From: an uncultured Bacteroides sp.
Lineage (GTDB): Bacteria > Bacteroidota > Bacteroidia > Bacteroidales > Bacteroidaceae
NCBI RefSeq assembly: GCF_910585845.1
Contig: NZ_CAJUHF010000017.1
Location: 1-64,000 of the forward strand
Reading direction: 5' to 3'
DNA: 64,000 nucleotides
The notes under the pieces are model-generated. The model did not search any database. It was not told where the DNA came from and saw only the letters and a program-made list of their open reading frames with translations. Made by a program: the position numbers and the translations under genes. Shown piece after piece: positions 1 to 9,946 of the stretch (positions are counted from its first letter, which is position 1; the number at the start of each line of letters is the position of its first letter).

Positions 1-2
1 CG

Positions 3-1430
3 TCCGACTTATACCCCAAAATTCGATGTTTTCAAATTTTTGTCATGTACTTAAGGGAACCGGTATTAAATGAAACACACTTCCCAAAGGAATATGCCCA
101 TAATGCGAAGAAAATAGTCGATGAGGAGTATCCGTATGAGCAAGCTCTTTCTGCTTGTGATCCTGGTTCACCGGGAAGTGATTGTTTTCCGGTGATTTAT
201 ACTCATCCCACCTCTGTTTCCGGTGGCAAAAAAACGGTTTATAATGCTGGTACGTTGAAGGAAGGGACGATGTATTTTACTCGGGAGTTCGGCGATAATG
301 TAGATGATTGGAATTCTCATAATTCGAATAGTCGGGTACATCGCTCGTGGGGGGAAAGCCCCATGTTGCAGCAAGCAGTGCATTATGCTTCTCCTGTCTA
401 TGCTTATACATGTTTGGAGACACTTTATGCTTCTCAACCAGCACATGTGGGCGGAACTTTGTGGCATGCGTTTGACCACCAGCGCGGATATCATCCTCAA
501 CCGTTTTATGGTGGAGTAATGGATGCTTTTCGGCAACCTAAGATATCTTATTATATGTTTATGGCACAGAGACCTTCTGAAAAATTGGATAAACTTCCGG
601 CAGAGAACGGTCCCATGGTTTATATAGCGAATGAGATGACACCTTTCTCCCCCGAAGATATCACGGTTTATTCTAACTGCGAAGAAGTGCGTTTGACTGT
701 TTTTGAGAATGGAAAAAAGTACATTTATCAACGTTCTGCCGATGAGCGCAAAATGCCTGCTCCCATTATCACTTTTAAGGATGCATTTCATTTTATGGAT
801 TTGAAAGCCTTGGCTCGCGCCGGAAAACAAAAAGAGGTGTATATATTGGCAGAGGGCTTGATGAATGGTAAAGTTGTGGCAACGAATAAAAAATATCCTT
901 CCTGGCGACCGACAAACCTGCGTATCCGTGTAGATGATGACGGATTGCCCTTACGTGCAGATGGTTCAGATGTTGTTACGGTGATAGCAGAAATTGTTGA
1001 CGAGAAAGGTACCGTGAAACGGTTGAATAATACTTCTGTACGTTTCACGGTTACAGGTGAGGCAGCATTGGTGGGAGATTACAATATGGCATGTAATCCT
1101 GTACCTGCTCACTGGGGAAGTGCTCCGGTTCTGATTCGTGCAACAACAAACGCGGGGAAGATAAATATCCGTGCAGAAGTATTGGGCGAAGGAGTGCACG
1201 CGATTGCTCCTTGTGAGTTTGAATACGAGTCGGTGAAGCCTGTAGCGCGTTTTATCTATAATCCGATTGAGATGCAGAGTAATTTGAAAACAGAAGTTAC
1301 CACTCGTGAGATAAACAATCAGGAATTAGACTCCATGAAGGAGGAAATATTACGATTAAAGAAAAAGATTTCAAAATATGAATTACGTGAGGTAGAAATG
1401 CAACAAGAAAGTTTTGGAGAAAAAAAATAA
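3..1430 (+). CDS. C-terminal part of a GH2-family glycosidase (5' end outside window)
   Basis: The frame is already open at base 3, so the first ATG (base 45) is probably internal and the gene begins before the window. The visible ~475 residues hold the end of a GH2 catalytic barrel (WGESPMLQQA, GGTLWHAFDHQRGYHPQP, then GVMDAFRQPKISYYMF, the usual last barrel strand), followed by Ig-like beta-sandwich domains of the kind that cap GH2 beta-galactosidases (RVDDDGLPLRADGSDVVTV). The last ~45 residues are charged and heptad-like (MKEEILRLKKKISKYELREV), an unusual coiled-coil tail for the family. The glutamate of WGES may be the nucleophile, but the acid/base half lies outside the window. Another GH2 gene follows, so this is probably part of a glycan-utilisation locus. 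The exact substrate cannot be read. Confidence 0.85.
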   Translation, partial: SDLYPKIRCFQIFVMYLREPVLNETHFPKEYAHNAKKIVDEEYPYEQALSACDPGSPGSDCFPVIYTHPTSVSGGKKTVYNAGTLKEGTMYFTREFGDNVDDWNSHNSNSRVHRSWGESPMLQQAVHYASPVYAYTCLETLYASQPAHVGGTLWHAFDHQRGYHPQPFYGGVMDAFRQPKISYYMFMAQRPSEKLDKLPAENGPMVYIANEMTPFSPEDITVYSNCEEVRLTVFENGKKYIYQRSADERKMPAPIITFKDAFHFMDLKALARAGKQKEVYILAEGLMNGKVVATNKKYPSWRPTNLRIRVDDDGLPLRADGSDVVTVIAEIVDEKGTVKRLNNTSVRFTVTGEAALVGDYNMACNPVPAHWGSAPVLIRATTNAGKINIRAEVLGEGVHAIAPCEFEYESVKPVARFIYNPIEMQSNLKTEVTTREINNQELDSMKEEILRLKKKISKYELREVEMQQESFGEKK

Positions 1431-1442
1431 TATCTATATTTG
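1413..1442 (+). promoter_or_regulatory. Possible Bacteroides-type promoter before the second GH2 gene
   Basis: TTTG at 1413-1416, an 18-nt spacer and TATATTTG at 1435-1442 resemble the Bacteroides -33/-7 pattern. The spacer is slightly short and the -33 box lies inside the end of the preceding gene, so this is tentative. It would leave a leader of about 165 nt. Confidence 0.35.
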
Positions 1443-1613
1443 GGACATATCTGAAAGATATCGGAAATGTATTTGCTTTGTATGTTCTTCGGATAAAGGT
1501 TTTCTTTGGATGAAAATTGCAGGGCATGTGTGAAAAGGGTAGACTATAGATACATTTTTGGCAAAAGAAGCAGGGTATTGATCCAGATGAGATAAATTTA
1601 ATAATCTGGTAGT

Positions 1614-4600
1614 ATGAGAAAAAATATAGTAAGTTTAGTTGGAGTATGCCTGTTAGGCAGTTTGTTTACAGCAATGGCTGGTGATGTCAAAAGTACTAAA
1701 GTTCCTTATTGGCAGGATGTCCAGACCGTCTCCGTGAATAGGGAAGCCCCTCGTACGGCTTTCATGACGTATGATACTCGTCAGGCGGCATTGAGTGGGA
1801 AGTATGAAAACAGCAAATATTATAAGTTGCTCAATGGGACCTGGAAATTCTATTATTCTGATTCGCATCGTAATTTACCGGCAGATGTTGTTCAGCCGGT
1901 TGCTGAGATGAAGGGATGGAATGATATTCAGGTTCCTGGAAATTGGGAAACGCAAGGATATGGTATACCTATTTATACCAATCACGGATATGAATTTAAG
2001 GCTCTTAATCCACACCCCCCGCAGTTGCCCGATGATATACCGGTAGGTATTTACCGTCGGGAAATAACAGTGCCGGAAGATTGGATGTCACGTGATATTT
2101 ACCTGCATATAGCAGGTGCGAAATCCGGAGTCTATGTATATCTGAACGGGCAAGAAGTAGGTTATAATGAGGATTCTAAAAATCCGGCAGAATATTTGAT
2201 AAACAAATATGTCCGGGACGGTAAGAATACACTGGTTCTGAAAATATTTCGCTGGAGTACCGGCTCATATCTGGAATGCCAGGATTTTTGGCGTCTGAGC
2301 GGCATTGAACGTGATGTTTTTCTTTATTCTCAGCCCAAAACGGCTGTGAAAGATTTTCGTGTGGTTTCTACCTTGGACGATAGTTATACAAATGGTATTT
2401 TTAAATTGGCTGTTGATATCCGTAATAATGTTCCGTTGGGTAAAAAACTGCAAGTGCTTTATGAGTTGATAGATAAATCTACCGGAAAAACAGTCGTTAC
2501 GTCTACAGAGAACTGCGATGTAGAAGGTGCAGGTGTCCGGACAGTCACATTTGATGCAAACCTACCGGAAGTAAAAACATGGACTTCTGAATCTCCTGAT
2601 CTGTATAAACTATTGGTTACGTTGAAAGAAGCAAATCAGGTGACTGAGATTGTTCCTTTCAATGTCGGTTTCCGGAGGATTGAAATCAAAGAAATAGATC
2701 GGAAAGCTAAGAATGGAAAACCGTATGTAGTACTTATGATTAACGGACAACCTTTAAAATTAAAGGGAGTCAATATCCATGAACATGATGAACGAACAGG
2801 ACATTATGTGACAGAAGAACTGATGCGTAAGGATTTTGAACTGATGAAGCGTAATAATATAAATACGGTTCGTCTCTGTCATTATCCGCAAGATCGTCGT
2901 TTTTATGAATTATGTGATGAATTCGGACTATATGTATACGATGAGGCCAATATCGAATCACATGGAATGTATTACGATTTGCGCAAGGGAGGGACATTAG
3001 GTAATAATCCGGAATGGCTGAAGCCGCATATGTATCGTACGATGAACATGTACGAACGTAATAAAAACCATCCTTCCGTAACGTTCTGGTCTTTGGGAAA
3101 TGAAGGAGGTAATGGTTACAATTTCTATCAGACATACTTATGGGTGAAAAATCAGGATAAAAACTTGATGGATAGACCTGTGAATTATGAGCGTGCGCAG
3201 TGGGAGTGGAATACGGATATGTATGTGCCGCAATACCCCAGTGCAGAATGGCTGGGATATATTGGAGAGACAGGGTCTGATCGTCCGGTAGTTCCTTCGG
3301 AATACTCTCATGCCATGGGAAATTCAAATGGTAATCTGTGGGACCAGTGGAAAGAAATTTATAAGTATCCTAATCTTCAGGGCGGATACATCTGGGACTG
3401 GGTGGATCAGGGATTGTTGAGAACGGATAACAATGGACGTCAGTACTGGGCATACGGAGGTGATTATGGTGTAAACATGCCGAGCGACGGTAATTTCTGT
3501 TGCAATGGTTTGGTGGGTCCTGACCGTAAACCGCATCCCGCCATGGCAGAAGTGAAATATGCACACCAGAATGTAGCTTTCAGGGCTGTTGATGCAGCTG
3601 CCGGAAAGTATCAGGTCGTTAATCGTTTTTATTTCACTAATCTGCAAAAATATGCCATTCTGTATGAATTGCGTGCTAACGGTATTATCTTGAAAAAGGG
3701 AAAATTGACTTTAGATGTAGCTCCACAGACGGAAAAAGAATTTTCTATCCCTGTGAAAAATGTGAAGGGAAAAGCCGGAGTGGAATATTTTGTACATTTT
3801 AGTGTGCTTACTACTCAAACTGAACCGCTGATACCGGCAGGATATGAAATTGCTTATGAACAGTTCAGGTTATCGGCAGATGCCGCCAAAACAGCATATA
3901 AGACATCTGGTCCGGTTTTGAATTCAAAAGAGGAGGGAAATAACCTGATTGTTTCTTCCCCTAAAGTGTTTTTTGAATTTAATCGTGCTTCAGGAATGGT
4001 TACTTCCTATCAGGTGAATGGTATTGAATATTTTGATAAGGGTTTTGGTGTGCAACCTAATTTTTGGCGTGCGCCTAATGATAATGATTATGGTAATACT
4101 AACCCGAAACGTTTGCAGATATGGAAGGCATCGAGCCGTAACTTCAAGGTTAGTGATGCATCTGTAAGAATGGACGAAAAAAATGCAGTAGTGAGTGCAG
4201 TATATACTTTGCCGGCCGGTAATCAATATTTAGTGGATTATAAAATATATCCGGATGGAGTAGTCAATGTGGCAGTGAAGTTTACCTCAACCGATCAGAA
4301 TGCGGTAGAAACTGATATTCCGGAAGATACTCATCTTGCTACTTATACTCCCGGTAAAAAGCTGGAGAAGAAAAATCTGCTTGAAGTGCCTCGTATCGGT
4401 GTACGTTTTCGCGTACCTCAGGAAATGAATATGGTGGAATATTTTGGGCGCGGACCGGAGGAAAATTACGTGGATCGTAATGCAGGTACCATGATAGGAC
4501 GTTATAAGACAACTGCTGATGATATGTATGTAGACTATGTGCGTCCACAGGAAAATGGACATCGTACCGATACCCGTTGGGTGGCTTTGACGGATAAGAA

Positions 4601-4982
4601 GGGGCGTGGACTACTGATACAGGCAGATCAGACCATAGGTTTCAATGCATTGAGGAATGCGGTGGAAGATTTTGATTCGGAAGAATCGTCACATCCATAT
4701 CAATGGCGCAACCGCTCTCCGGAGGAAATAAAGGATCATAATGTGGATGAAGCCAGAAATGTCATGCGAAAAATGACTCATGTCAATGACATTGTTTTCC
4801 GGAATTTTGTAGAAGTATGCGTCGATATGAAACAACAGGGAGTTGCCGGTTATGATAGTTGGGGAGCAAAAGTACAAACCGGTTACACAATACCCGCTAA
4901 TCGGGATTATGAATGGGGATTTACGTTGGTGCCGATGAAAACGGGGAATGAACTTGACCGGTCACTCCGTTATAAGTATTGA
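1614..4982 (+). CDS. Secreted GH2 beta-galactosidase (LacZ type)
   Basis: This 1122-residue protein has a signal peptide (MRKNIVSLVGVCLLGSLFTAMA) and the LacZ domain order: sugar-binding jelly roll (WQDVQTVSVNREAPRTAF, LNGTWKFYYS, VPGNWETQGYG), Ig-like domain, TIM barrel, second Ig-like domain and the C-terminal beta-galactosidase small chain (FGRGPEENYVDR). The acid/base glutamate is in SLGNEGGN (about E497) and the nucleophile in VPSEYSHAMGNS (about E563); both are present. Length matches Bacteroides LacZ-type enzymes. It should remove terminal beta-galactose from glycans in the periplasm or at the surface. It lies between another GH2 gene and a GH109 gene on the same strand, which suggests trimming of host O-glycans, although no SusC/D pair is visible here. 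Confidence 0.93.
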   Translation: MRKNIVSLVGVCLLGSLFTAMAGDVKSTKVPYWQDVQTVSVNREAPRTAFMTYDTRQAALSGKYENSKYYKLLNGTWKFYYSDSHRNLPADVVQPVAEMKGWNDIQVPGNWETQGYGIPIYTNHGYEFKALNPHPPQLPDDIPVGIYRREITVPEDWMSRDIYLHIAGAKSGVYVYLNGQEVGYNEDSKNPAEYLINKYVRDGKNTLVLKIFRWSTGSYLECQDFWRLSGIERDVFLYSQPKTAVKDFRVVSTLDDSYTNGIFKLAVDIRNNVPLGKKLQVLYELIDKSTGKTVVTSTENCDVEGAGVRTVTFDANLPEVKTWTSESPDLYKLLVTLKEANQVTEIVPFNVGFRRIEIKEIDRKAKNGKPYVVLMINGQPLKLKGVNIHEHDERTGHYVTEELMRKDFELMKRNNINTVRLCHYPQDRRFYELCDEFGLYVYDEANIESHGMYYDLRKGGTLGNNPEWLKPHMYRTMNMYERNKNHPSVTFWSLGNEGGNGYNFYQTYLWVKNQDKNLMDRPVNYERAQWEWNTDMYVPQYPSAEWLGYIGETGSDRPVVPSEYSHAMGNSNGNLWDQWKEIYKYPNLQGGYIWDWVDQGLLRTDNNGRQYWAYGGDYGVNMPSDGNFCCNGLVGPDRKPHPAMAEVKYAHQNVAFRAVDAAAGKYQVVNRFYFTNLQKYAILYELRANGIILKKGKLTLDVAPQTEKEFSIPVKNVKGKAGVEYFVHFSVLTTQTEPLIPAGYEIAYEQFRLSADAAKTAYKTSGPVLNSKEEGNNLIVSSPKVFFEFNRASGMVTSYQVNGIEYFDKGFGVQPNFWRAPNDNDYGNTNPKRLQIWKASSRNFKVSDASVRMDEKNAVVSAVYTLPAGNQYLVDYKIYPDGVVNVAVKFTSTDQNAVETDIPEDTHLATYTPGKKLEKKNLLEVPRIGVRFRVPQEMNMVEYFGRGPEENYVDRNAGTMIGRYKTTADDMYVDYVRPQENGHRTDTRWVALTDKKGRGLLIQADQTIGFNALRNAVEDFDSEESSHPYQWRNRSPEEIKDHNVDEARNVMRKMTHVNDIVFRNFVEVCVDMKQQGVAGYDSWGAKVQTGYTIPANRDYEWGFTLVPMKTGNELDRSLRYKY

Positions 4983-5045
4983 AATTTATATTTTATTGAG
5001 AAAACACATCTCTCCTTTAGAAGAGGGAGTTAAAAATTATGTATT

Positions 5046-6605
5046 ATGAAGAATTTTAAATTTTTATTGTTGAGTGCATGTATTGCACTGGCTGCATGTA
5101 CGACCCAAAAGCAGCCGGAACAACAGATTTCAGACAAAGGAACGAAGTGGAACTGGGACAAGGGGACGATTGTTGTGGAAACTCCCGAACGCCCTGCCGG
5201 ACAAACAAGTGCCCTCGGACTGGCTTTGCCCAAGATGGAGGTAGTTCGTGTAGGATTTGTAGGACTGGGTATGCGGGGACCCGGAGCTGTGGAACGTTTC
5301 ACGTATATTCCCGGTGTGGAGATCGTGGCTCTGTGCGACTATGAAGAAGAGCGGGCGGAAAGATGCCAAAAGTATCTGCAAAACGCCTCTATGCCGAAAG
5401 CTGCCGTATATGCAGGCGAGAAGGGGTATGAAGAACTATGCAAGCGCGACGATATCGACTTGGTTTACATTGCCGCTGATTGGTTGCATCACTTCCCCGT
5501 GGCGATGTGTGCATTAGAGAATCAGAAAAACGTGGCGATTGAAGTGCCTTCGGCTATGAATCTGAAAGAATGCTGGGCGTTGATAGATATGAGTGAGAAG
5601 ACCCGCAAACACTGCATGATTCTGGAAAACTGCTGCTACGACTGGTTTGAGATGAATACCCTCAATATGGCGCAGCAGGGCGTATTTGGTGAGGTGGTTC
5701 GTGCTCAGGGGGCTTATATCCACAATCTGGCACCCTTCTGGGATCATTACTGGAAGAACGGTGAGGAGGATAAGTTGGGCTGGCGTTTGGACTACAACAT
5801 GAAGCATCGTGGCGACGTTTATGCCACTCACGGACTGGGTCCTGTGGCGCAGGCGTTGGATATACACCGTGGCGACCGCATGAAGACCTTGGTGGCTATG
5901 GATACGAAATCGGCAGTGGGCAAAGAGTTGGTGGAAGAGAGAACCGGGCAGGCTTGCACGGAGTTCCGCAACGGCGACCACACAACTACACTGATCCGCA
6001 CAGAGAATGGAAAGGTCATCGAAATACAGCACAATGTCATGACGCCGCAACCCTACAATCGCCTCTACCAGCTGACCGGTACCAAAGGGTTTGCCAACAA
6101 ATATCCTATACAGGGCTACGCCTTGGATGCCAAGCAGATGAATGCTTCGGGAGTGGCTCCGGAGGTGGATAATCTCAATTCGCACAGTTTCATGCCTCGG
6201 AAGGATATGGAAGCTTTGTTGGCGAAATATCAGCACCCCATTCTGAAGAAATATGGCGAGATGGCAAAAGAAGTAGGCGGACATGGCGGCATGGATTTCA
6301 TCATGGATAGCCGGTTGGTATATTGCTTGCAGAACGGTCTTCCTCTGGATATGGATGTGTATGACCTTGCCGAGTGGTGTTGTCTTGCCGAGTTGGGCGA
6401 GTTGTCGATGGACAACAATTGTGCTGCTGTCGCTTTTCCCGACTTCACTCGCGGTGAGTGGAACAAGATAAAGGGATATCATCACGCATACGCTTCGCCT
6501 GAAGCAGAGAACGAAGCAATGGAGAAGGCAAAAGCTTTTACGGCACGGCTGAAGGAAAAAGGCGCTGCCGAATGGGCTTCTGTTGCAAAAGAGGAAACGA
6601 AGTAA
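5046..6605 (+). CDS. GH109 lipoprotein, putative alpha-N-acetylgalactosaminidase
   Basis: A lipoprotein signal (LSACIALAAC, lipobox cysteine near residue 19) precedes a Gfo/Idh/MocA-type fold with the dinucleotide-binding motif VGFVGLGMRGPG at about residues 67-78. The central ENCCYDWFEMNTLNMAQQG block and the C-terminal TRGEWNKIKGYHHAYA block are typical of GH109, which hydrolyses alpha-linked N-acetylgalactosamine by an NAD-dependent oxidation/elimination mechanism. At 519 residues it is slightly longer than the usual ~450 because of a linker after the lipobox. It starts 63 bp after the beta-galactosidase stop and is probably cotranscribed with it. Other members of the oxidoreductase superfamily are possible, but the signal and motifs favour GH109. 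Confidence 0.85.
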   Translation: MKNFKFLLLSACIALAACTTQKQPEQQISDKGTKWNWDKGTIVVETPERPAGQTSALGLALPKMEVVRVGFVGLGMRGPGAVERFTYIPGVEIVALCDYEEERAERCQKYLQNASMPKAAVYAGEKGYEELCKRDDIDLVYIAADWLHHFPVAMCALENQKNVAIEVPSAMNLKECWALIDMSEKTRKHCMILENCCYDWFEMNTLNMAQQGVFGEVVRAQGAYIHNLAPFWDHYWKNGEEDKLGWRLDYNMKHRGDVYATHGLGPVAQALDIHRGDRMKTLVAMDTKSAVGKELVEERTGQACTEFRNGDHTTTLIRTENGKVIEIQHNVMTPQPYNRLYQLTGTKGFANKYPIQGYALDAKQMNASGVAPEVDNLNSHSFMPRKDMEALLAKYQHPILKKYGEMAKEVGGHGGMDFIMDSRLVYCLQNGLPLDMDVYDLAEWCCLAELGELSMDNNCAAVAFPDFTRGEWNKIKGYHHAYASPEAENEAMEKAKAFTARLKEKGAAEWASVAKEETK

Positions 6606-6646
6606 ACACAACGGCATCGGACCGAAAATACCGGAAAACAGCATAG

Positions 6647-6749
6647 GACACACAGACGACACTGGTGGGACAGATGGCTACAGATCTTTATCGTTGGATA
6701 CAGGTAATTTATCTGCGGGCATCTGTCTCACCAGTGTCGTCTGTGTGTC
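6647..6749. repeat. Long near-perfect inverted repeat between the GH109 and cysQ genes
   Basis: Arms at 6647-6676 and 6720-6749 pair over 30 bp with one mismatch (arm core ACGACACTGGTG), separated by a 43-nt loop. There is no T-tract after the right arm, so it is not a canonical intrinsic terminator. It may still end GH109 transcription or be a remnant of a small palindromic mobile sequence. The 303-bp gap holds no gene I trust. Confidence 0.8.
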
Positions 6750-6868
6750 ATTCTGTTATTATTCCTTTCCGGACAGTAATGCCGGATTTCGGAGTATAAA
6801 AGAAGCTGTATGTAATATAAAATAAGTTATAAAACCCGTCGGAAAACTTTTCAAGATAAAAAAGTTTT

Positions 6869-6876
6869 TAATTTTG
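6869..6876 (+). promoter_or_regulatory. -7 box upstream of cysQ
   Basis: TAATTTTG fits TAnnTTTG and lies 33 bp before the cysQ ATG. No good TTTG was found at the -33 distance. It probably starts the sulfation operon. Confidence 0.5.
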
Positions 6877-6908
6877 CGCTTCATATATTAAAGTATTGAT
6901 ACCATTAT

Positions 6909-7730
6909 ATGGAACAACAATATATTTTAAACGCGATAGATGCGGCTTTGCAGGCAGGGGCAGATATTCTTTCCATCTACAATGATCCCTCTGCTGATTT
7001 TGAAATAGAGAGAAAGGCTGACAATTCTCCTTTGACCATTGCAGACCGCAAGGCGCATAAGGCAATTGTCGGTTTTTTGAGCAACACCCCCTTTCCCATA
7101 TTGAGTGAGGAAGGCAAGCATTTGCCTTATACGGAGCGTTCCGGCTGGAACGATCTGTGGGTTGTAGACCCCCTGGACGGAACCAAAGAATTTATCAAGC
7201 GGAATGGCGAGTTCACGGTCAACATTGCATTAGTTCATCGGTCGGTACCGGTCATGGGCGTTGTCTATGTGCCCGTGAAGCAGGTGCTCTATTTTGCCGA
7301 AGAGCACTTGGGGGTATACAAGCTTTCGGGAGTGACTTCACGCGGAGGTGCCTCGTTGGAAGAACTGATGGCATCGGCCACCCGACTTCCGCTCTCGACC
7401 TCGAGAGAACGTTTGGTCATTGTGGCATCCCGTTCCCATTTGTCGCCGGAGACTGAAGCCTATATCGAAGAGATGAAACGCCTGCACACGGAGGTGGAAC
7501 TGGTGTCGAGCGGAAGCTCCATCAAGATTTGCCTGGTGGCAGAGGGAACGGCGGACGTGTATCCCCGTTTTGCCCCCACGATGGAGTGGGACACTGCTGC
7601 CGGCCATGCCATTGCACGGGCTGCCGGTATGGAGATCTGGCAGGCGGGGAAGGAGGAACCGCTTTGTTATAATAAAGAAGATCTGCTGAATCCTTGGTTC
7701 ATAGTGGGACGAAAGCAGATGAAGGATTAA
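6909..7730 (+). CDS. cysQ: 3'(2'),5'-bisphosphate nucleotidase CysQ
   Basis: Inositol-monophosphatase-fold protein of 273 residues. Metal-site motifs are visible: LSEEGK (about residues 60-65), DPLDGTKEFIKRNGEFTVNIAL (about 86 onward) and the late WDTAAGHAI motif. CysQ converts 3'-phosphoadenosine 5'-phosphate (PAP) to AMP. PAP is the by-product of PAPS-dependent sulfotransferases and inhibits them. As first gene of a sulfate-activation and sulfotransferase run, its role here is PAP recycling. It is followed by the permease gene after 22 bp. Confidence 0.92.
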   Translation: MEQQYILNAIDAALQAGADILSIYNDPSADFEIERKADNSPLTIADRKAHKAIVGFLSNTPFPILSEEGKHLPYTERSGWNDLWVVDPLDGTKEFIKRNGEFTVNIALVHRSVPVMGVVYVPVKQVLYFAEEHLGVYKLSGVTSRGGASLEELMASATRLPLSTSRERLVIVASRSHLSPETEAYIEEMKRLHTEVELVSSGSSIKICLVAEGTADVYPRFAPTMEWDTAAGHAIARAAGMEIWQAGKEEPLCYNKEDLLNPWFIVGRKQMKD

Positions 7731-7752
7731 CGAAAAAAACAGTGTATATAGA

Positions 7753-9306
7753 ATGACGTTTGAGATCGTATTTGTGCTTTTAGGCCTTTTGGGCATGGTC
7801 GTAGCATTGGTTTTGGACAAGATGCGTCCCGGCATGGTCTTGTTCTCCGTCGTGGTCCTGTTCTTGTGTGCAGGCATCCTGACGCCCAAAGAGATGCTGG
7901 AGGGATTCAGCAACAAAGGAATGATAACCGTGGCGATGTTGTTTCTGGTCAGTGAGGGTATCCGCCAGTCGGGCGCGTTGGGCCAGGTCATCAAGAAGCT
8001 GCTGCCTCAGGGCAAGACGAACGTCTTCAAGGCGCAGTTGCGCATGCTTCCTGCCGTGGCTTTCATCTCCGCCTTTCTCAACAATACTCCGGTTGTGGTC
8101 ATATTCGCCCCGATCATCAAGCGCTGGGCAGAGGCGGTCAAGCTTCCTGCCACCAAGTTCTTGATACCGCTTTCTTACGTCACTATCCTGGGAGGTATCT
8201 GTACGCTTATCGGGACTTCCACCAATCTGGTGGTGCACGGCATGATACTGGAAGCCGGTTACGAAGGCTTCAGCATGTTCGAGTTGGGGAAAGTCGGTAT
8301 ATTTATCGCCATTGCAGGCCTTATCTATCTGTTCCTTTTCTCGTCGAAACTCCTGCCCGATGTCCGTCAGGATGTGGTGAAGTCGGAAGACGAACAGGAG
8401 GAAAACGGTGCGCTGCATCCGGTTGAGGCGATCTTGGGCTCACGCTTTCCCGGCATCAACAAGAAGTTGGGCGAGTTCAACTTTCAGCGCCACTATGGAG
8501 CTGCCGTCAAAGAAATCAAGCGGAACGGACAGAGCATCAGGGAGAATCTGGACAACGAAGTCTTTCGCGAAGGCGACACGTTGGTGGTGATGGCAGACGA
8601 TTCTTTCATCCAGACTTGGGGAGAGTCTTCCGTCTTCGTCATGCTGGCGAATGGCAAAGACACGGAACCGGTGACCGGAAGGGGGAAACGCTGGTTTGCC
8701 CTTACGCTGCTGATTCTGATGATCACCGGTGCCACGGTGGGTGAGTTGCCGGCTGTGAAAGAGGCGTTCCCGCACATCAAGCTCGATATGTTCTTCTTTG
8801 TGTCCGTGACGACCATTATCATGGCATGGACCAAAGTTTTTCCGGCACGTAAGTACACCAAATACATCTCTTGGGACATTCTGATCACGATTGCCTGCGC
8901 TTTTGCCATCAGCAAGGCGATGGTCAATTCGGGAGTGGCGGACGTAGTGGCAAGCTACATCATCGGGATGACCGAGCATTATGGTCCCCATGTGCTTCTG
9001 GCTGCCGTCTTCATCATCACCAACCTGTTTACCGAACTGATCACCAACAATGCCGCCGCTGCGCTGGCGTTTCCGTTGGCACTCTCCATTTCGGCGCAGA
9101 TGGGTGTCAGTCCGATGCCTTTCTTTGTGGTGATCTGCATGGCTGCTTCCGGCAGTTTCTCTACGCCTATCGGCTATCAGACAAACCTGATTGTGCAAGG
9201 TATCGGTAATTATAAGTTCACCGACTTTGTTCGTATCGGTTTGCCGCTGAATATCATCTCCTTTTTGATATCCATTTTCCTGATTCCATTGATTTGGCCC
9301 TTTTAG
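7753..9306 (+). CDS. SLC13/DASS-family permease with an RCK-C (TrkA-C) insert, putative sulfate transporter
   Basis: A 517-residue membrane protein with two halves of hydrophobic helices. Each half carries the family's re-entrant signature (FLNNTPVVVIFAPI with GTSTNLVVHGM; TELITNNAAAALAFPLALS with GSFSTPIGYQTNLIV). Between them, roughly residues 225-300, is a soluble RCK-C-like domain (NFQRHYGAAVKEIKRNG, FREGDTLVVMADD). Transporters of this group move sulfate and other anions. Its place between cysQ and cysC argues for sulfate uptake feeding PAPS synthesis. Substrate is inferred from context. Confidence 0.85.
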   Translation: MTFEIVFVLLGLLGMVVALVLDKMRPGMVLFSVVVLFLCAGILTPKEMLEGFSNKGMITVAMLFLVSEGIRQSGALGQVIKKLLPQGKTNVFKAQLRMLPAVAFISAFLNNTPVVVIFAPIIKRWAEAVKLPATKFLIPLSYVTILGGICTLIGTSTNLVVHGMILEAGYEGFSMFELGKVGIFIAIAGLIYLFLFSSKLLPDVRQDVVKSEDEQEENGALHPVEAILGSRFPGINKKLGEFNFQRHYGAAVKEIKRNGQSIRENLDNEVFREGDTLVVMADDSFIQTWGESSVFVMLANGKDTEPVTGRGKRWFALTLLILMITGATVGELPAVKEAFPHIKLDMFFFVSVTTIIMAWTKVFPARKYTKYISWDILITIACAFAISKAMVNSGVADVVASYIIGMTEHYGPHVLLAAVFIITNLFTELITNNAAAALAFPLALSISAQMGVSPMPFFVVICMAASGSFSTPIGYQTNLIVQGIGNYKFTDFVRIGLPLNIISFLISIFLIPLIWPF

Positions 9307-9315
9307 TTAAGTAGT

Positions 9316-9936
9316 ATGACAGATAGTAGTATGACAGATAATAATATATATCCGATTTTTGATAAGATGTTGTCGAGAAGGGATAAGGAAGAACTTCTCG
9401 GCCAGCATGGTGTGATGATTTGGTTTACCGGGCTGAGCGGTTCCGGTAAGAGTACGATAGCTATTGCCTTGGAGCGTGAGTTGCACAAGCGCGGTTTGTT
9501 GTGCCGCATTCTGGATGGCGACAATATCCGCACCGGAATCAACAACAACCTGGGCTTCACGGAGGCCGACCGCGTAGAGAATATCCGCCGGATAGCCGAA
9601 GTGTCGAAGCTCTTTCTGGACACCGGCATCATCACCATTGCCGCATTCATCAGCCCGAACAATGACATTCGCGAGATGGCAGCCGATATTATCGGGCAGG
9701 ATGATTTCCTCGAAATTTATGTCAGCACCCCCTTGGGCGAGTGTGAGCGCCGCGATGTGAAAGGCCTGTATGCCAAGGCGCGCCGCGGCGAAATCAAGAA
9801 CTTTACGGGCATTTCCGCCCCCTTTGAGGCACCTCTCCATCCGGCACTGACGCTGGACACCTCGGTGCTTAGCTTGGAAGAATCGGTCGGCAAGTTGCTC
9901 GACCTTGTTTTGTCGAAGATACAGATTAAAAAGTGA
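9316..9936 (+). CDS. cysC: Adenylylsulfate (APS) kinase CysC
   Basis: A 206-residue single-domain kinase with P-loop GLSGSGKST (about residues 39-47), LDGDNIRTGINNNLGF and the ISPNNDIREMA segment typical of APS kinases. It phosphorylates APS to PAPS, the sulfate donor. It begins 10 bp after the permease stop and ends 10 bp before cysD, so it is clearly in the operon. It is not fused to CysN, unlike CysNC proteins in many bacteria. Confidence 0.94.
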   Translation: MTDSSMTDNNIYPIFDKMLSRRDKEELLGQHGVMIWFTGLSGSGKSTIAIALERELHKRGLLCRILDGDNIRTGINNNLGFTEADRVENIRRIAEVSKLFLDTGIITIAAFISPNNDIREMAADIIGQDDFLEIYVSTPLGECERRDVKGLYAKARRGEIKNFTGISAPFEAPLHPALTLDTSVLSLEESVGKLLDLVLSKIQIKK

Positions 9937-9946
9937 TTATATAAAC

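Noticed and set aside
5514..6662. 382-codon minus-strand frame opposite the GH109 gene
   Set aside because: Composition shadow, no recognisable motif, and it would cross the long inverted repeat's upstream flank.
6583..6825. 80-codon frame between the GH109 gene and cysQ
   Set aside because: It is translated inverted-repeat sequence with no start context and it overlaps the GH109 stop.
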